From assembly GCA_021794855.1 (NCBI GenBank), contig JAJYPZ010000073.1:1-6536 (forward strand): a stretch of DNA of 6,536 nt, given 5' to 3'. The notes below the pieces were generated by a model. The model searched no databases. It was not told the DNA's origin and saw only the letters and a program-made list of their open reading frames with translations. A program made the translations under genes and the position numbers. The DNA is from Pseudomonadota bacterium. Lineage in GTDB: Bacteria > Pseudomonadota > Gammaproteobacteria > Burkholderiales > Sulfuriferulaceae. Shown here one piece after another: positions 1 to 6,013 of the stretch (its first letter is position 1; the number at the start of each line of letters is the position of its first letter).

Positions 1-507
1 AAACATCAGTCGGCCTGGGAAACCATTGCATTGCCGGTATTGTTGCCGCCGATGGCTATCGTTTTGAAACGCGAATTATTGAAAATTCCGTTTTTCGGCT
101 GGGGTATGGCAATGCTGTCTCCGATTGCTATTGATCGCGGAGACGGACGCGCGGCATTAAGGCAGATCGCCGATCAGGGCAGGCAGCGTCTGGCTGACGG
201 TATGGGTGTACTGATTTTTCCGGAAGGAACCCGCATTGCGATGGGCGAAACCGGAAAGTACGGAATAGGCGGGGCCTGGCTTGCGACCCACGTTACTTCT
301 GTGGTTGTGCCGGTTGCGCACAATGCGGGTAGAGTCTGGCCTAAAAATGCGTTTCTCAAGCGTCCTGGCTTGATTACGGTTAGTATCGGTCCGGTTATTG
401 ACCCTGCGGGATTGAAGCCGGATATGCTGAATCAGCGCGTGCAGGAATGGATAGAAACCGAAATGTTGCGTTTGCATGAATACGAGACCATTACAACGGA
501 CCGATGA
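1..507 (+). CDS. plsC: 1-acyl-sn-glycerol-3-phosphate acyltransferase family protein (PlsC-like), 3' part only
   Basis: The first 168 codons visible here are open from base 1, so the start lies upstream of the window. The family (LPLAT/PlsC) transfers an acyl chain from acyl-ACP or acyl-CoA to the sn-2 position of lysophosphatidic acid at the inner membrane, giving phosphatidic acid. All four acyltransferase blocks can be traced in the visible fragment. Motif I is H-Q-S-A-W-E at residues 2-7, an H-X4-E form rather than the commoner H-X4-D. Motif II is K-R-E-L with the following I-P-F-F-G-W (about 23-34). Motif III is F-P-E-G-T-R at 73-78, which binds the glycerol phosphate. Motif IV is V-V-P-V-A-H-N-A-G at about 102-110. 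The N-terminal membrane segment expected in this family would be upstream. The next gene begins within 16 bp, so the two are probably cotranscribed. The exact acyl acceptor cannot be told from the sequence; other lysophospholipid acyltransferases share these motifs. Confidence 0.9.
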   Translation, partial: KHQSAWETIALPVLLPPMAIVLKRELLKIPFFGWGMAMLSPIAIDRGDGRAALRQIADQGRQRLADGMGVLIFPEGTRIAMGETGKYGIGGAWLATHVTSVVVPVAHNAGRVWPKNAFLKRPGLITVSIGPVIDPAGLKPDMLNQRVQEWIETEMLRLHEYETITTDR

Positions 508-523
508 GTCCAAATGCCTTGTC

Positions 524-1204
524 ATGGAAGGCGTGGAACGAAACTATCGGCTTAAGCGCAGCACCTTGCGCCGCACGCTGGCACTGAGCGTCGGGGCTCA
601 GGGACTGGTCGTCTACGCGCCGTGGGCCTTGCCCGTATGCCGGGTGGAAAAATTCATGCTGGATCATGCCGCCTGGGTAGCGAAAAAACTGGCGGGGCAA
701 GACGATTACGCCCTGCCGCGATTGGGATGGCGGGACGGAATCCGTTTACGCGTACTGGGAGAAACCGTTACCCTGCGGCTGCGCGAGGATGTTCCGTCTA
801 TAGTAATGAAAGACAAGGTTTTATACTTCCCGGTCCACGCAGTAAACAGTATTCAGTCCACGGTGATTGCCTGGTATCAAAGAACGGCTTTGTCCTATTT
901 TCACGAGCGTTTGACACGGTTTTCCGAATTGCTGACGCGCCAGCCGGCTGCGTTGAAATTATCCAGTGCCAGCAGTCGCTGGGGCAGTTGTACGAAAGCG
1001 GGCGTAATTCGCGTAAACTGGCGTTTATTGCAGGCCAGTCGGGCTGAAGCGGATTATGTTCTGGCGCACGAGCTGGCGCATTTGACTCACATGAATCATT
1101 CCCCGGCTTTTTGGCGGGAAGTGGCGCGGCTATATCCCGGCTATGATGAAGCACGGGCGCTATTGCGCATGCAGGGCCATCATTACTTGCAGATTTCGTT
1201 GTGA
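524..1204 (+). CDS. YgjP/M48-like zinc-dependent metallohydrolase (DUF45 family)
   Basis: Encodes 226 residues from the chosen ATG. The diagnostic features are W-G-S-C at about 153-156, inside S-S-R-W-G-S-C-T, and the zinc-peptidase signature H-E-L-A-H at 182-186. These are followed by N-H-S-P-A-F-W, whose histidine (about 192) is the likely third metal ligand. This arrangement is that of the YgjP/DUF45 family (PF01863), which is related to M48 and SprT-like peptidases. No signal peptide or membrane segment is visible, so it is probably cytoplasmic; its natural substrate is not established. The start is uncertain: an in-frame ATG at 476 would add 16 residues and overlap plsC by 32 bp. I prefer 524 because the family normally begins shortly before the R-S-T-x-R-R-T-L-x-L-x-V strand, and the extra residues look like plsC read in another frame. 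Neither start has a clear Shine-Dalgarno sequence, which suggests translational coupling to plsC. Confidence 0.9.
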   Translation: MEGVERNYRLKRSTLRRTLALSVGAQGLVVYAPWALPVCRVEKFMLDHAAWVAKKLAGQDDYALPRLGWRDGIRLRVLGETVTLRLREDVPSIVMKDKVLYFPVHAVNSIQSTVIAWYQRTALSYFHERLTRFSELLTRQPAALKLSSASSRWGSCTKAGVIRVNWRLLQASRAEADYVLAHELAHLTHMNHSPAFWREVARLYPGYDEARALLRMQGHHYLQISL

Positions 1205-1359
1205 TGGCTTTCTTTGCGACCGATTTCCGGAAAGCGGTCTGATGCACATCGAAGCTAGTTTATTTAGAAATTTCCGTTCATTCGTTGGAGGGAGCCGGGT
1301 AATACTGAACCTTTGCAGTCTAACGTTTTCCAATCTTTAACATTTATCTGGATCACACT
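1205..1359. other. Intergenic spacer with a weak hairpin, between the YgjP-like gene and the TPR gene
   Basis: The only structure I see is an imperfect inverted repeat at 1218-1239. GACCG-A-TTT pairs with AAA-G-CGGTC around the loop CCGG, matching 8 of 9 positions. No T-run follows it, so it is at best a weak or Rho-assisted terminator for the upstream gene. A promoter for the downstream operon is expected here, because the spacer is the largest gap before the TPR gene, but no good -35/-10 pair stands out. TTGCAG (1313-1318) with TAACAT (1338-1343) has a 19-bp spacer and is weak. CTGGA at 1348-1352 is a poor ribosome binding site 7 bp before the TPR start. Confidence 0.4.
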
Positions 1360-3114
1360 ATGCGTCCTTCCGTTTTATGTACCGCAATAATTGCCGCAAG
1401 TTGTTTTTTTGCTACTGCGACCGTTCTCGCTGCGCCGGCACAAACCCCCCAGGCGGACAATAAAGTCCCTGCGCCGACCGCTGCGGCGATTGGATCCAAA
1501 TCATCCGGTGCCGAGCAAGTATTGCCTAAACTGAAACTGACCGATCAGATACTGTATCAATATCTGGTTGCGGAGATCGCTTTGCAGCGCGGGGATCTGG
1601 CTTTGGCCAGCGACGCCTATCTTGATCTGGCGAAGGACACGCGCGATCCGCGCATAGCCAAACGCGCAACGGAAGTGGCGATTTATGCGCAGCGGGGACA
1701 TGCCGCAGAGACTGCGTCCAAATTATGGCTGGAACTGGATCCGCAGTCGATGAATGCGCGTCAGGCTTTAGTGGCGATCATGCTCAGCAGCAACAAGCCG
1801 GATTATGCCTTGCCGTACCTCAAACAATTGCTGAGCGCCCACCCTGAAAACGCGGGAGCCGAATTCATGCAATTGGGCGTCATGCTAAGTAATCAGCCGG
1901 ACAAGGCGGCGAACTTGAAACTGGTGCAAAGTCTCGCCCAGGCTTATCCCGATTTGCCCGAAGCGCATCTGGCGATTGCTCAGGCTGCCGCCCGTGCCGG
2001 GCAGTTCGATCTGGCTTTGGCCCAGCTCGATATTGCCGACAAACTGAAACCCGGCTGGGATACCGCAGCCATGCTGAGGTTCGAAGTTTTAAGCAGGAAC
2101 GGCGGCGACAAGGGAATGGCCTTCGCCCGGGATTACTTGCAGCGTTATCCTCAGGCCAACGAAGTTCGTCTGGCTTATGCCCGTTATCTGCTTAACCGCA
2201 ACGATCTGGAGGAGTCGCGGCGTCAGTTCGAACTGTTGGCGCAGGCCTTGCCCGGCAGCGCTGAAATGCAACTGGCGATCGGCCTGATTTCTTTGCAGAT
2301 GAACGAACTGGACGCTGCCGATGCGGCGTTTGCAAAAGCCTTGCAGGAACATTACGCGCAGCCGGGTGTGGTGCAGATTTATCTCGGGCAGGTGGCCGAA
2401 GCGCAACATCGGTATAACGATGCGGAAAACTGGTACCGTTCCGTCGGTCCGGGGCCGCAATACGTGATTGCGCAAATCAAATATGCGATGCTGCTGGCCA
2501 AGCAGGGTCATCTGGATCAGGCGAGGTCGTATCTGCATGCCGTCAAGGTCAACGACGATGCCGAACGCGTCGAACTGATACAGGCTGAAGCGGAAATGTT
2601 GCGTGAAGCGCACGACGATAAAGCGGTTTATACCGTGCTCGGCGACGCGCTGGCAAGCCGTCCCGATTCCATCGATCTGCTCTATGATCACGCAATGGCT
2701 GCCGAACGGCTGAACCATCTCGACATCATGGAAGCGGATCTGCGTCATCTGCTCAAATTGCAACCCGATCACGCGCAGGCATTGAATGCATTGGGCTATA
2801 CGCTGGCCGACCACAATATACGGCTGCCGGAAGCGCTGAATTTGTTGCAGGAGGCACTGAAACTGGCTCCCAACGATGCGTATATTCTCGATAGCATGGG
2901 CTGGGCGCAATATCGCGTCGGCAACTTGCCGATGGCGGCCGATTTTTTAAGTCGTGCTTACAGCAAACTTCCCGATCCGGAAATCGCGGCCCATCTGGGC
3001 GAAGTGCTATGGGCGCAAGGCAAGCATGACGAAGCTCGCCAGGTATGGGACAAGGCGCTTGCGACGCATCCAAAAAATCAGGCTTTGCTGGATGTGACCG
3101 CCAAGTATAAGTAA
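1360..3114 (+). CDS. Exported TPR-repeat protein, LbcA-like by gene position
   Basis: Encodes 584 residues. The N-terminus (R2, then a hydrophobic stretch at about 4-24) is an export signal. The best signal peptidase I site is V-L-A at 22-24 before A25. A second reading is a borderline lipobox A-A-S-C with Cys15, but the hydrophobic segment before it is short. Residues 26-55 are a low-complexity Ala/Pro/Gln/Ser linker. From about 63 to the end the protein is a nearly continuous array of roughly 14-15 TPR-like helix pairs. The clearest lie at about 471-538, with the pattern A-L-N-A-L-G-Y, then E-A-L-x-L-L-x-E-A-L-x-L-A-P-N-D, then D-S-M-G-W-A. TPR arrays bind protein partners and have no catalysis of their own. 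In P. aeruginosa the TPR gene directly upstream of lolB-ispE-prs is PA4667/LbcA, an outer-membrane lipoprotein that partners the periplasmic protease CtpA in controlling cell-wall hydrolases. By position and architecture this may be its counterpart, but that is inference. lolB starts 8 bp downstream. Confidence 0.88.
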   Translation: MRPSVLCTAIIAASCFFATATVLAAPAQTPQADNKVPAPTAAAIGSKSSGAEQVLPKLKLTDQILYQYLVAEIALQRGDLALASDAYLDLAKDTRDPRIAKRATEVAIYAQRGHAAETASKLWLELDPQSMNARQALVAIMLSSNKPDYALPYLKQLLSAHPENAGAEFMQLGVMLSNQPDKAANLKLVQSLAQAYPDLPEAHLAIAQAAARAGQFDLALAQLDIADKLKPGWDTAAMLRFEVLSRNGGDKGMAFARDYLQRYPQANEVRLAYARYLLNRNDLEESRRQFELLAQALPGSAEMQLAIGLISLQMNELDAADAAFAKALQEHYAQPGVVQIYLGQVAEAQHRYNDAENWYRSVGPGPQYVIAQIKYAMLLAKQGHLDQARSYLHAVKVNDDAERVELIQAEAEMLREAHDDKAVYTVLGDALASRPDSIDLLYDHAMAAERLNHLDIMEADLRHLLKLQPDHAQALNALGYTLADHNIRLPEALNLLQEALKLAPNDAYILDSMGWAQYRVGNLPMAADFLSRAYSKLPDPEIAAHLGEVLWAQGKHDEARQVWDKALATHPKNQALLDVTAKYK

Positions 3115-3122
3115 TTAAATAA

Positions 3123-3698
3123 ATGAGGCTTTTTATAATTAGCTGCAGTTGCGCAGTCGTTTTTACGCTGTCGGGCTATGCAACCGCACCGGTTGCGCAG
3201 CCGCCGGCGACTCTGAACGCCACTCCCGAAAGCGCTTTTGATCTCGATGGCCGGATAGCGGTACGGTATGGACACGAATCTTCGCTCGCGAATTTGCATT
3301 GGCGTCATCAGCGGGACAGCGACAAGCTTACGCTGTCGACCCCGCTCGGACAGACAGTCGCCGTCATGACGCGCGACAGCCAGGGGGTAACGTTTACAGA
3401 CGGCAACCGGCATATCCGTACCGCGCCTACCCTGGAAGACCTGAGCCAACAAATGCTGGGCTGGCGTTTGCCGTTGCGGGATTTGACTTACTGGGTGGTG
3501 GGTAGCGCGATTCCGCAGCAGGCTTACCGGGTGCGGACCGATACCGCGACGGGAGCGATAGAGTTGACCCAGTCGGACTGGCTGGTTACCTACAAGCGCT
3601 GGACAATCGTGAACGGCAAAGAGCTGCCAAGCAATCTGATCGTAACCGGCCATGGCGTTACCGTCCGTCTGATTATCGGCGACTGGCGTCTTGAGTAA
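3123..3698 (+). CDS. lolB: Outer-membrane lipoprotein insertion protein LolB, lacking the lipobox cysteine
   Basis: Encodes 191 residues. LolB accepts lipoproteins from the periplasmic carrier LolA and inserts them into the outer membrane; it is normally itself a lipoprotein. Family features seen are D-L-D-G-R-I-A-V at 40-47 (first strand of the hydrophobic barrel); P-L-G at 74-76, probably the loop with the conserved leucine needed for membrane insertion; the diagnostic L-G-W-R-L-P-L-R-D-L-T-Y-W-V-V-G at 112-127; and L-P-S-N-L-I-V at 168-174. The oddity is in the signal: after the hydrophobic run (11-16) comes L-S-G-Y-A at 16-20, where L-S-G-C-A is expected. Cys8 and Cys10 lie too early for a normal lipobox. 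An in-frame TAA at 3120-3122 directly precedes the ATG, so no longer start exists. No strong Shine-Dalgarno is seen; the 8-bp gap to the TPR gene suggests coupling. Family identity is firm; membrane anchoring is doubtful. Confidence 0.92.
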   Translation: MRLFIISCSCAVVFTLSGYATAPVAQPPATLNATPESAFDLDGRIAVRYGHESSLANLHWRHQRDSDKLTLSTPLGQTVAVMTRDSQGVTFTDGNRHIRTAPTLEDLSQQMLGWRLPLRDLTYWVVGSAIPQQAYRVRTDTATGAIELTQSDWLVTYKRWTIVNGKELPSNLIVTGHGVTVRLIIGDWRLE

Positions 3699-4595
3699 AT
3701 GAAACATCTGAGCTGCTTTGCTCCGGCAAAACTGAATCTTTTTCTGCATATAACCGGCCGGCGCGACGATGGTTATCATTTGCTGGAAACGGTTTTCCGT
3801 TTTATCGATTTCGGCGATACATTGAATTTGCTGCTGCGCGATGACGGCTTGATCGTTCGCACGCGGCCGTTGGCGAATGTCGGCGAAGAACAGGATTTGT
3901 GCGTGCGCGCAGCACGCCTGCTCCAGCAGCGCAGCGGAGCGCGTTTCGGAGCCGATATCACGCTCGAAAAGCGACTGCCTATGGGCGGAGGTCTGGGCGG
4001 AGGCAGTTCCGACGCGGCCAGCGTGCTGCTTGGTTTGAACCGGCTGTGGGGATTGAACTGGTCGCGTCAGCAACTGCAGGATATTGCGCTTGAACTGGGC
4101 GCAGACGTGCCTGTTTTCGTTTTCGGTTCAAATGCGTATGCTCGGGGAATCGGAGAAATTCTGCATGCCGTGGAACTGCCCCAGGCCTGGTACGTGGTTC
4201 TGATACCGCCGGTACAGGTATCGACCGCAAAGATATTTGCGCATGAGCAATTGACAAGGAACAGTAAAGCTATCAAAATAACGGACTTTTCCGGAGGTGG
4301 AAATACGCTGGAGAAACTGGGCGGCGCAGAGACGCTCGATACAGAAAAGTTGCGGCGCCAGACACGCAATGATTTGCAGGCGGTAGTAAGCGCGGAATAT
4401 TCGCCGGTCGCAGAATGCCTTGCCTGGTTGAATTTGCATGCCGAAGCGCGCATGACCGGATCAGGCGCTTGCGTATTTGCGGAATTTCGCGACGAAGCGG
4501 CAGCCGAGAGGGTTTTTGCTGCAAGACCTGATGCAATGCGCGGGTTTGTGGCGCAGGGTCTGGACAGGCATCCGCAGTATGATTATGTGGTATGA
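3699..4595 (+). CDS. ispE: 4-diphosphocytidyl-2-C-methyl-D-erythritol kinase IspE
   Basis: Encodes 298 residues. IspE is the ATP-dependent GHMP kinase of the MEP (non-mevalonate) isoprenoid pathway. It phosphorylates the 2-hydroxyl of CDP-methylerythritol in the cytoplasm. Motif 1 is A-P-A-K-L-N-L-F-L at 8-16, with the catalytic lysine K11. The substrate segment G-Y-H-L-L-E-T-V lies at 25-32. The glycine-rich ATP loop P-M-G-G-G-L-G-G-G-S-S-D-A-A is at 94-107. The catalytic aspartate is D136 in G-A-D-V-P-V-F. Motif 3, M-T-G-S-G-A-C-V-F, is at 252-260. The start is fixed by the junction TAAATG: the lolB stop abuts the ATG, so translation is very probably coupled. It is somewhat longer than the usual 280-290 residues. 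The excess sits at about 198-222, between I-K-I-T-D-F and R-N-D-L, a region that is normally a short loop. All catalytic residues are intact. Confidence 0.96.
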   Translation: MKHLSCFAPAKLNLFLHITGRRDDGYHLLETVFRFIDFGDTLNLLLRDDGLIVRTRPLANVGEEQDLCVRAARLLQQRSGARFGADITLEKRLPMGGGLGGGSSDAASVLLGLNRLWGLNWSRQQLQDIALELGADVPVFVFGSNAYARGIGEILHAVELPQAWYVVLIPPVQVSTAKIFAHEQLTRNSKAIKITDFSGGGNTLEKLGGAETLDTEKLRRQTRNDLQAVVSAEYSPVAECLAWLNLHAEARMTGSGACVFAEFRDEAAAERVFAARPDAMRGFVAQGLDRHPQYDYVV

Positions 4596-4615
4596 AGCAG
4601 TTTAGTCAGTACAAC

Positions 4616-4690
4616 AGGGGAGTCGCCAAGTGGTAAGGCATCGGATTTTGATTCCGACATTCGCAGGTTCGATCCCTGCCTCCCCTGCCA
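4616..4690 (+). tRNA. tRNA-Gln (anticodon TTG)
   Basis: A complete 75-nt cloverleaf can be folded. The acceptor stem pairs AGGGGAG (4616-4622) with CTCCCCT (4680-4686). The D arm is GCC/GGC at 4625-4639. The anticodon stem is TCGGA (4641-4645) with TCCGA (4653-4657), and the loop TTTTGAT carries TTG at 4648-4650. The T arm is GCAGG-TTCGATC-CCTGC at 4663-4679. The discriminator is G73 (4687) and CCA is encoded at 4688-4690. The UUG anticodon reads CAA and CAG. The first pair is A1-U72, where E. coli tRNA-Gln has U1-A72; both are weak pairs, as glutaminyl-tRNA synthetase prefers. It lies only 20 bp after ispE and just before a terminator, so it is probably processed from the ispE transcript. 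TGGACA (4561-4566) with TATGTG (4584-4589), 17 bp apart inside the ispE end, could be a weak promoter of its own. Confidence 0.97.
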
Positions 4691-4701
4691 GATTTGAGTT
4701 G

Positions 4702-4738
4702 AAAGCGTGTAATGTGTGGTTACACGCTTTTGTTTTTT
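4702..4738 (+). terminator. Rho-independent terminator after tRNA-Gln
   Basis: A perfect 11-bp stem, AAAGCGTGTAA (4702-4712) with TTACACGCTTT (4720-4730), closes the 7-nt loop TGTGTGG. It is followed immediately by TGTTTTTT (4731-4738). This is a textbook intrinsic terminator. It lies 12 bp after the tRNA CCA end and separates the TPR-lolB-ispE-tRNA unit from prs. Confidence 0.93.
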
Positions 4739-4789
4739 GTTGTCTGGTTGTCGTCCGTAGTCAGGGTGTTGTGGAGTAAGGGCTCGTTA

Positions 4790-4951
4790 ATGAATAACCT
4801 GAACGCAGTAACCCTCCGGGCTGGAGTTGTTTTGGGCGCATGTCGGGATTGCAGGCCGCTTGTTGTGAATGACGCAACCGTGCGGTCTGTGCCTTGGCCT
4901 GTACCCGGAACAATCCGGGCTATGTCCATATTTATTATTAGCGAGCTCTGA
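4790..4951 (+). CDS. Possible 53-residue leader ORF upstream of prs (uncertain)
   Basis: An ATG at 4790 follows a reasonable Shine-Dalgarno (AAGGG at 4778-4782, 7-bp spacing). It opens 53 codons ending in TGA at 4949-4951, only 3 bp before the GTG start of prs. The predicted peptide begins M-N-N-L-N-A-V-T-L-R and ends I-F-I-I-S-E-L; I recognise no domain, signal peptide or run of a single amino acid. Its placement would allow translational coupling to prs, which has a GTG start and no strong ribosome binding site of its own. A shorter in-frame ATG at 4922 would give only 9 codons. With a single sequence, a chance ORF cannot be excluded. Confidence 0.25.
   Translation: MNNLNAVTLRAGVVLGACRDCRPLVVNDATVRSVPWPVPGTIRAMSIFIISEL
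4904..4919 (+). other. Short hairpin in the prs leader
   Basis: CCCGGA (4904-4909) and TCCGGG (4914-4919) form a perfect 6-bp stem with the loop ACAA, 35 bp before the prs start. No T-run follows, so it is not an intrinsic terminator. The rest of the 4739-4954 leader shows no convincing promoter, although one is expected downstream of the terminator at 4702-4738. The function of the hairpin is unknown. Confidence 0.4.
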
Positions 4952-4954
4952 GCA

Positions 4955-5905
4955 GTGGCCTACGATAGTTTGATGGTATTTGCCGGTAATGCGAATCCTC
5001 GGTTAGCCGAAGATGTAGTGCGTCATCTCAATATACATTTGGGGCGCGCAACCGTTGCACGGTTTTCCGATGGCGAAGTAATGGTCGAACTGCTCGAACA
5101 CGTCCGCGGCAAAGACGTATTCGTATTGCAGTCGACTTGCGCGCCGACTAACGACAGCCTGATGGAAATCATGGTGATGGTCGATGCGTTGCGACGTGCG
5201 TCGGCGGGCCGGATCACTGCGGCGATACCGTATTTCGGTTATGCGCGACAGGATCGGCGTCCGCGCTCTGCGCGTGTTGCGATTACCGCCAAGGTCGTCG
5301 CCAACATGCTCACGGGCGCAGGCATAGACCGTTTGTTGACCATGGACTTGCATGCCGACCAGATACAGGGTTTTTTCGATATTCCTGTCGACAATATTTA
5401 CGCATCGCCGATTTTGCTGGGCGATGTCTGGAAGCAATCATATCCCGATCTGGTCGTCGTATCGCCGGACGTTGGCGGCGTAGTGCGAGCTCGAGCCCTG
5501 GCAAAGCGGCTGGAATCGGATCTGGCCATCATCGACAAGCGCCGTCCCAAGCCGAATGTGGCTAAGGTCATGAATATTATCGGCGACGTAGAAAATCGCA
5601 CCTGCGTCATCATGGACGATATGGTCGACACCGCCAATACCTTGTGCGAAGCTGCGCAGGCATTGAAGGATCGCGGCGCAAGACGGGTGCTGGCTTACTG
5701 CACGCATCCGGTTTTATCGGGCACCGCAGTGCAGCGGATCAATCAGTCGGCGATAGACGAACTGGTTGTCACCGACACGATTCCGTTACGGGATGATGCC
5801 AAAGCGAGTCCGCGTATCCGGCAATTGTCGGTGGCGGAATTGCTGGCGGAAACGATGCGCCGCATAAGTAACGAAGATTCGGTCAGTTCCTTGTTTATGG
5901 AATGA
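4955..5905 (+). CDS. prs: Ribose-phosphate pyrophosphokinase (PRPP synthetase, class I)
   Basis: Encodes 316 residues, close to the usual 310-320. The enzyme transfers pyrophosphate from ATP to ribose 5-phosphate to make PRPP, the precursor of purines, pyrimidines, histidine, tryptophan and NAD; it is a cytoplasmic oligomer. Motifs in order are R-F-S-D-G-E at 36-41; the ATP-binding segment Y-F-G-Y-A-R-Q-D-R at 93-101; [11 protein letters not shown] at 131-141, with the metal/ATP histidine H133; V-S-P-D-V-G-G at 169-175; the catalytic flexible loop D-K-R-R-P-K at 194-199, with K195; and the PRPP loop [12 protein letters not shown] at 218-229. The C-terminus S-V-S-S-L-F is typical. The start is a GTG, chosen because it gives the conserved M-A-Y-D-S-L-M-V-F; the ATG at 4973 would remove six conserved residues. 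No strong Shine-Dalgarno is visible. Gene order prs-rplY is the common proteobacterial one. Confidence 0.97.
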   Translation: MAYDSLMVFAGNANPRLAEDVVRHLNIHLGRATVARFSDGEVMVELLEHVRGKDVFVLQSTCAPTNDSLMEIMVMVDALRRASAGRITAAIPYFGYARQDRRPRSARVAITAKVVANMLTGAGIDRLLTMDLHADQIQGFFDIPVDNIYASPILLGDVWKQSYPDLVVVSPDVGGVVRARALAKRLESDLAIIDKRRPKPNVAKVMNIIGDVENRTCVIMDDMVDTANTLCEAAQALKDRGARRVLAYCTHPVLSGTAVQRINQSAIDELVVTDTIPLRDDAKASPRIRQLSVAELLAETMRRISNEDSVSSLFME

Positions 5906-5912
5906 TTTTCGG

Positions 5913-5930
5913 CGAACGTCGCGACGTTCG
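5913..5930. repeat. Perfect 18-bp palindrome between prs and rplY
   Basis: CGAACGTCG followed by CGACGTTCG reads identically on both strands. It starts 8 bp after the prs stop. As RNA it would form a 7-bp stem with a CGCG loop. No T-run follows (TCATTGTG), so it is not a classic intrinsic terminator. It could be a protein-binding operator, a transcript-end hairpin or an mRNA processing site; the sequence does not decide. Confidence 0.6.
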
Positions 5931-6002
5931 TCATTGTGTTCATCGTCTGGTCGCGGGGATGAATTAACCTACGGATTGCCGCTGTCGGCAGCCGTTATCA
6001 GC

Positions 6003-6007
6003 AGGAG
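6003..6007 (+). promoter_or_regulatory. Ribosome binding site of rplY
   Basis: AGGAG lies 6 bp before the rplY ATG and is the strongest Shine-Dalgarno in the window, in keeping with high expression of a ribosomal protein. A small hairpin, TGCCG (5977-5981) with CGGCA (5986-5990), sits just upstream without covering it. Confidence 0.85.
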
Positions 6008-6013
6008 TTGAAA

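Noticed and set aside
4..21. Acyltransferase motif I ending in Glu rather than Asp, considered as a damaged active site
   Set aside because: H-Q-S-x-W-E is, to my knowledge, a normal variant in proteobacterial PlsC-like acyltransferases, and the other motifs are intact.
1143..1340. 65-codon ORF spanning the end of the YgjP-like gene and the spacer
   Set aside because: It overlaps the conserved C-terminus of the metallohydrolase, has no Shine-Dalgarno and no recognisable product.
1313..1343. Candidate promoter TTGCAG ... TAACAT before the TPR gene
   Set aside because: Both boxes are partial and the spacer is 19 bp, too weak to call as a feature.
2089..2910. 273-codon antisense ORF inside the TPR gene
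   Set aside because: A shadow of the TPR coding frame, rich in Gln, Ile and Arg, with no domain or ribosome binding site of note.
3078..4073. 331-codon antisense ORF across lolB and ispE
   Set aside because: It lies entirely opposite well-supported genes with conserved motifs, is rich in Gln, Arg and Ala, shows no recognisable domain, and is a shadow of biased codon use.
4712..4789. Longer version of the pre-prs ORF starting at 4712
   Set aside because: This start falls inside the terminator hairpin and has no ribosome binding site; only the ATG at 4790 is worth considering.
4872..4887. PurR-box-like sequence upstream of prs (ACGCAACCGTGCGGTC)
   Set aside because: By eye it matches only 10 of 16 positions of the enterobacterial PurR consensus, the right half-site is poor, and PurR is not expected outside gammaproteobacteria.
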